Shown one piece after another: positions 15,051-16,122 of a DNA stretch of 16,122 nucleotides. This DNA comes from Colivivens sp963645405. GTDB lineage: Bacteria > Bacteroidota > Bacteroidia > Bacteroidales > Bacteroidaceae. How positions within the stretch are numbered: position 1 is the stretch's first letter; each line of letters begins with the position of its first letter. Below the pieces are notes generated by a model. The model saw only the letters and a program-made list of their open reading frames with translations, did no database searches and was not told where the DNA came from. The translations under genes were made by a program, and so were the position numbers. Location of the stretch: the NCBI GenBank assembly GCA_963645405.1, contig CAVISR010000064.1, positions 1 to 16,122 of the forward strand, in the 5' to 3' direction.

Positions 15051-15058
15051 CAAAATTA
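15051..15058 (-). promoter_or_regulatory. -7 box of the thioesterase gene
   Basis: Minus-strand TAATTTTG (15058-15051) fits TAnnTTTG; no clear -33 motif is seen. It lies back to back with the tRNA-Lys promoter. The leader of about 95 nt contains an immediate duplication of GGCTGTTTGAG (near 14999-15021). Confidence 0.5.
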
Positions 15059-15079
15059 CAACATTTTTTCCGTAAACCC

Positions 15080-15110
15080 TTTGTCATTCTAAAAAAACTT
15101 CCTACCTTTG
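15080..15110 (+). promoter_or_regulatory. Promoter of tRNA-Lys
   Basis: TTTG at 15080-15083 and TACCTTTG at 15103-15110 are separated by 19 bp, an exact match to the Bacteroidetes sigma factor consensus. Transcription would begin near 15116, leaving about 59 nt to be removed from the 5' side of the tRNA. Confidence 0.85.
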
Positions 15111-15174
15111 CAGTCGCTTACGGGAAAGCAGAGACAAACGCCTGCAAAAACCTCCCGAAAGCTTCAGAAGGTCA

Positions 15175-15247
15175 GACTCGCTAGCTCAGTTGGTAGAGCA
15201 TCACACTTTTAATGTGGGGGTCTTGGGTTCGAGCCCCAAGCGGGTCA
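15175..15247 (+). tRNA. tRNA-Lys (anticodon UUU)
   Basis: A 73-nt cloverleaf: acceptor GACTCGC/GCGGGTC with one G-T pair, D arm GCTC/GAGC, anticodon arm TCACA/TGTGG with loop CTTTTAA (anticodon TTT), 5-nt variable loop, T arm TTGGG/CCCAA with loop TTCGAGC, discriminator A. The CCA end is not encoded, as is usual in Bacteroidetes. Confidence 0.97.
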
Positions 15248-15252
15248 CGAGT

Positions 15253-15269
15253 AAACTCTAAGAGTTTTT
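15253..15269 (+). terminator. Short terminator after tRNA-Lys
   Basis: AAACTC-TAA-GAGTTT forms a perfect 6-bp stem with a 3-nt loop, ending in TTTTT, 5 bp after the tRNA. The stem is short and A-T rich at its base, so strength is uncertain. Confidence 0.6.
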
Positions 15270-15395
15270 CATAAGCTTCAAAACTAGATTCAGGAAGGGC
15301 TGTCGGATGACACCCCTTTCTTCATATATATATACACTTGAAGTTCACGTCGCCATATAAAGTTTATACCCATATAAATTTCAAGTTACCATAAA

Positions 15396-15550
15396 GAGCG
15401 TTTCCGTAGGACGAGCAAAAAAACATGGAGCGTTTCAGTAAAACAAGAAACAAAAGCCCCGAAGCATTTCCGTAAAACGAAAAAAACTCGGAGTAATTCC
15501 GTGGAAAGAACAACAACAATCCGTAAAGCGTTTCCATAAAACAAAAGAAA
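15396..15550. repeat. Degenerate tandem array, about 32-bp period
   Basis: Five units start near 15396, 15428, 15461, 15491 and 15526, each with a core like GAGCRTTTCCGTAAAACGA followed by an A-rich tail. Spacings are about 32, 33, 30 and 35 bp. Copies differ throughout rather than alternating identical repeats with unique spacers, so this is not a CRISPR. Confidence 0.65.
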
Positions 15551-15587
15551 AAAGCCGAGATGCAAGGCAGCTTAATTTTTTTTAATT

Positions 15588-15606
15588 GTCAGCTGTCAGC
15601 TGTCAG
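15588..15606. repeat. GTCAGCT short tandem repeat
   Basis: Two full and one partial GTCAGCT units in direct succession, next to a TTAATTTTTTTTAATT stretch. Confidence 0.7.
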
Positions 15607-15731
15607 GATTCAAACGCCAAACGCACCAAATCAGCGCCTTTAAGCATTCGCAATCAGTCAACCAAATACGTCATTTTGGCAATATCTATAGACATCTCTG
15701 CCCGCCCCTCATTTCATAACCTTTTACCACG

Positions 15732-15825
15732 TTTTCACTCCCTGCCTAGGAAAAACTTTTTCTCTGACCAGAAAAAAAAATTTCTCTGACTGGGAAAATA
15801 ATTTTCTCCGGCTGGGCAATAAAAC
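15732..15825. repeat. Degenerate tandem array, 21-25 bp period
   Basis: Four units with consensus near TTTTCTCTGACTGGGAAAAA start at about 15732, 15757, 15781 and 15802. The middle two are clearest (CTCTGACCAG and CTCTGACTGG). Confidence 0.7.
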
Positions 15826-15908
15826 GGCTGTTTTACGGCTCTTGTTTCTCGAGGCGCAGAGCATGAAAATTTCCATGATTTAACACTTCATGTTATATCG
15901 TGAGTGTG

Positions 15909-16026
15909 AATAGGAGCCAGCGCTCTCCGAGCGCATCGGCGATGACGCTCGAGCGCCAGCTCGCTTTATTCACAGCCCACAATCCCGCATTCGCTTTAAC
16001 GCCCTCGGAGAGGGCTAGCTCCTATT
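15909..16026. repeat. Palindromic dispersed element, full copy 2 (118 bp)
   Basis: Same orientation and layout as the copy at 215-334: AATAGGAG end, hairpin GCGCTC-TCC-GAGCGC, palindrome CGCTCGAGCG, linker, hairpin GCCCTC-GGA-GAGGGC, CTCCTATT end. Terminal 23-bp repeats match with two mismatches, and the inverted repeat extends outward to GTGAATAGGAG / CTCCTATTCAC. The central palindrome and right hairpin differ from copy 1 by paired changes. Confidence 0.8.
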
Positions 16027-16049
16027 CACTGCTCCCGATGCAATGCCAC

Positions 16050-16122
16050 GCCTCGAAGAGGCAGCTACAATCAGCCCAGGGCAGAGTTCTGGAGCGATAG
16101 CGAAAGAACGGCACCCTGGGTA
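16050..16122. repeat. Hairpin-rich repeat at the right edge, possibly incomplete
   Basis: GCCTC-GAA-GAGGC (16050-16062) is followed by a larger imperfect hairpin: CCCAGGG (16075-16081) with CCCTGGG (16114-16120) and inside it GTTCT with AGAAC (16086-16090 / 16105-16109), separated by symmetrical 4-nt internal loops. A minus-strand frame is open from the edge to a TAG near 16015, but it overlaps the hairpins and I cannot support a protein. Confidence 0.5.

Larger units (their letters stand above)
15270..15908. other. Gene-free A/T-rich region with several degenerate tandem arrays
   Basis: No supported gene is seen; a 67-codon open frame at 15586-15789 crosses a tandem array and has no family resemblance. 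The stretch contains imperfect CCATATAAA repeats (15351-15395), an array of about 32-bp period (15396-15550), a GTCAGCT repeat (15588-15606), a 21-25 bp array (15732-15825) and an imperfect CATGAAAATTTCCATG palindrome (about 15863-15880). Confidence 0.6.

Noticed and set aside
15396..15550. Possible CRISPR array
   Set aside because: Units diverge along their whole length and no identical repeat with unique spacers is present; no cas genes are seen.
215..16026. Composite transposon bounded by the two full palindromic elements
   Set aside because: The interval holds housekeeping-type genes and no transposase, and further partial copies exist, so two dispersed copies are the simpler explanation.

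Overview
The window looks like a chromosomal segment of a Bacteroidales bacterium, most likely in or near Prevotellaceae. The evidence is Bacteroidetes-type promoters (a -7 box of the form TAnnTTTG, several with a TTG or TTTG near -33), a tRNA gene without an encoded CCA, an Hc1-type histone-like protein, a large secreted MG2-type protein, and little Shine-Dalgarno signal before most genes. The genus is inferred from general family knowledge, not from a search.

Layout. 1-765: no convincing gene; dispersed palindromic repeats and a strongly folded 139-bp element. 766-1374 (-): riboflavin synthase. 1523-3937 (+): a divergent pair, an iron-sulfur L-cysteine desulfidase-family enzyme and a GT-B-like glycosyltransferase. 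3897-5033 (-): a DegT-family aminotransferase that overlaps the glycosyltransferase tail to tail by 41 bp. 5095-7788 (-): a secreted 897-residue MG2-like protein. 7838-8110: a degenerate tandem array of about 22-bp period. 8237-8407 (-): a 56-residue histone-like protein with its own promoter and terminator. 8555-14349 (-): a five-gene polyamine operon. 14573-14953 (-): a FlK-like hot-dog thioesterase. 15175-15247 (+): tRNA-Lys(UUU). 15270-16122: gene-free DNA with tandem arrays and a second full copy of the palindromic element.

The main biological content is the polyamine operon, in transcription order: Orn/Lys/Arg decarboxylase (probably arginine decarboxylase), a spermidine synthase-fold protein, an agmatinase-family ureohydrolase, a carboxy(nor)spermidine dehydrogenase-like protein and a carboxynorspermidine decarboxylase. 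Together these could make spermidine from arginine and aspartate semialdehyde without S-adenosylmethionine decarboxylase. They could do so through agmatine and putrescine (carboxyspermidine route), or by direct condensation on agmatine (the carboxyaminopropylagmatine, CAPA, route reported in cyanobacteria), with the ureohydrolase acting last. The spermidine synthase homologue is puzzling. No AdoMet decarboxylase is present here, and the motif normally holding the second catalytic aspartate (D-S-T-D) reads D-S-A-G.

The operon also has unusual non-coding features: a possible 27-codon leader ORF, a TTG start for the decarboxylase, and five tandem units after the decarboxylase that look like copies of its last codons and stop. 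The most notable repeat family is the 118-120 bp element at both ends of the window. Its hairpin stems differ between copies by compensating changes.
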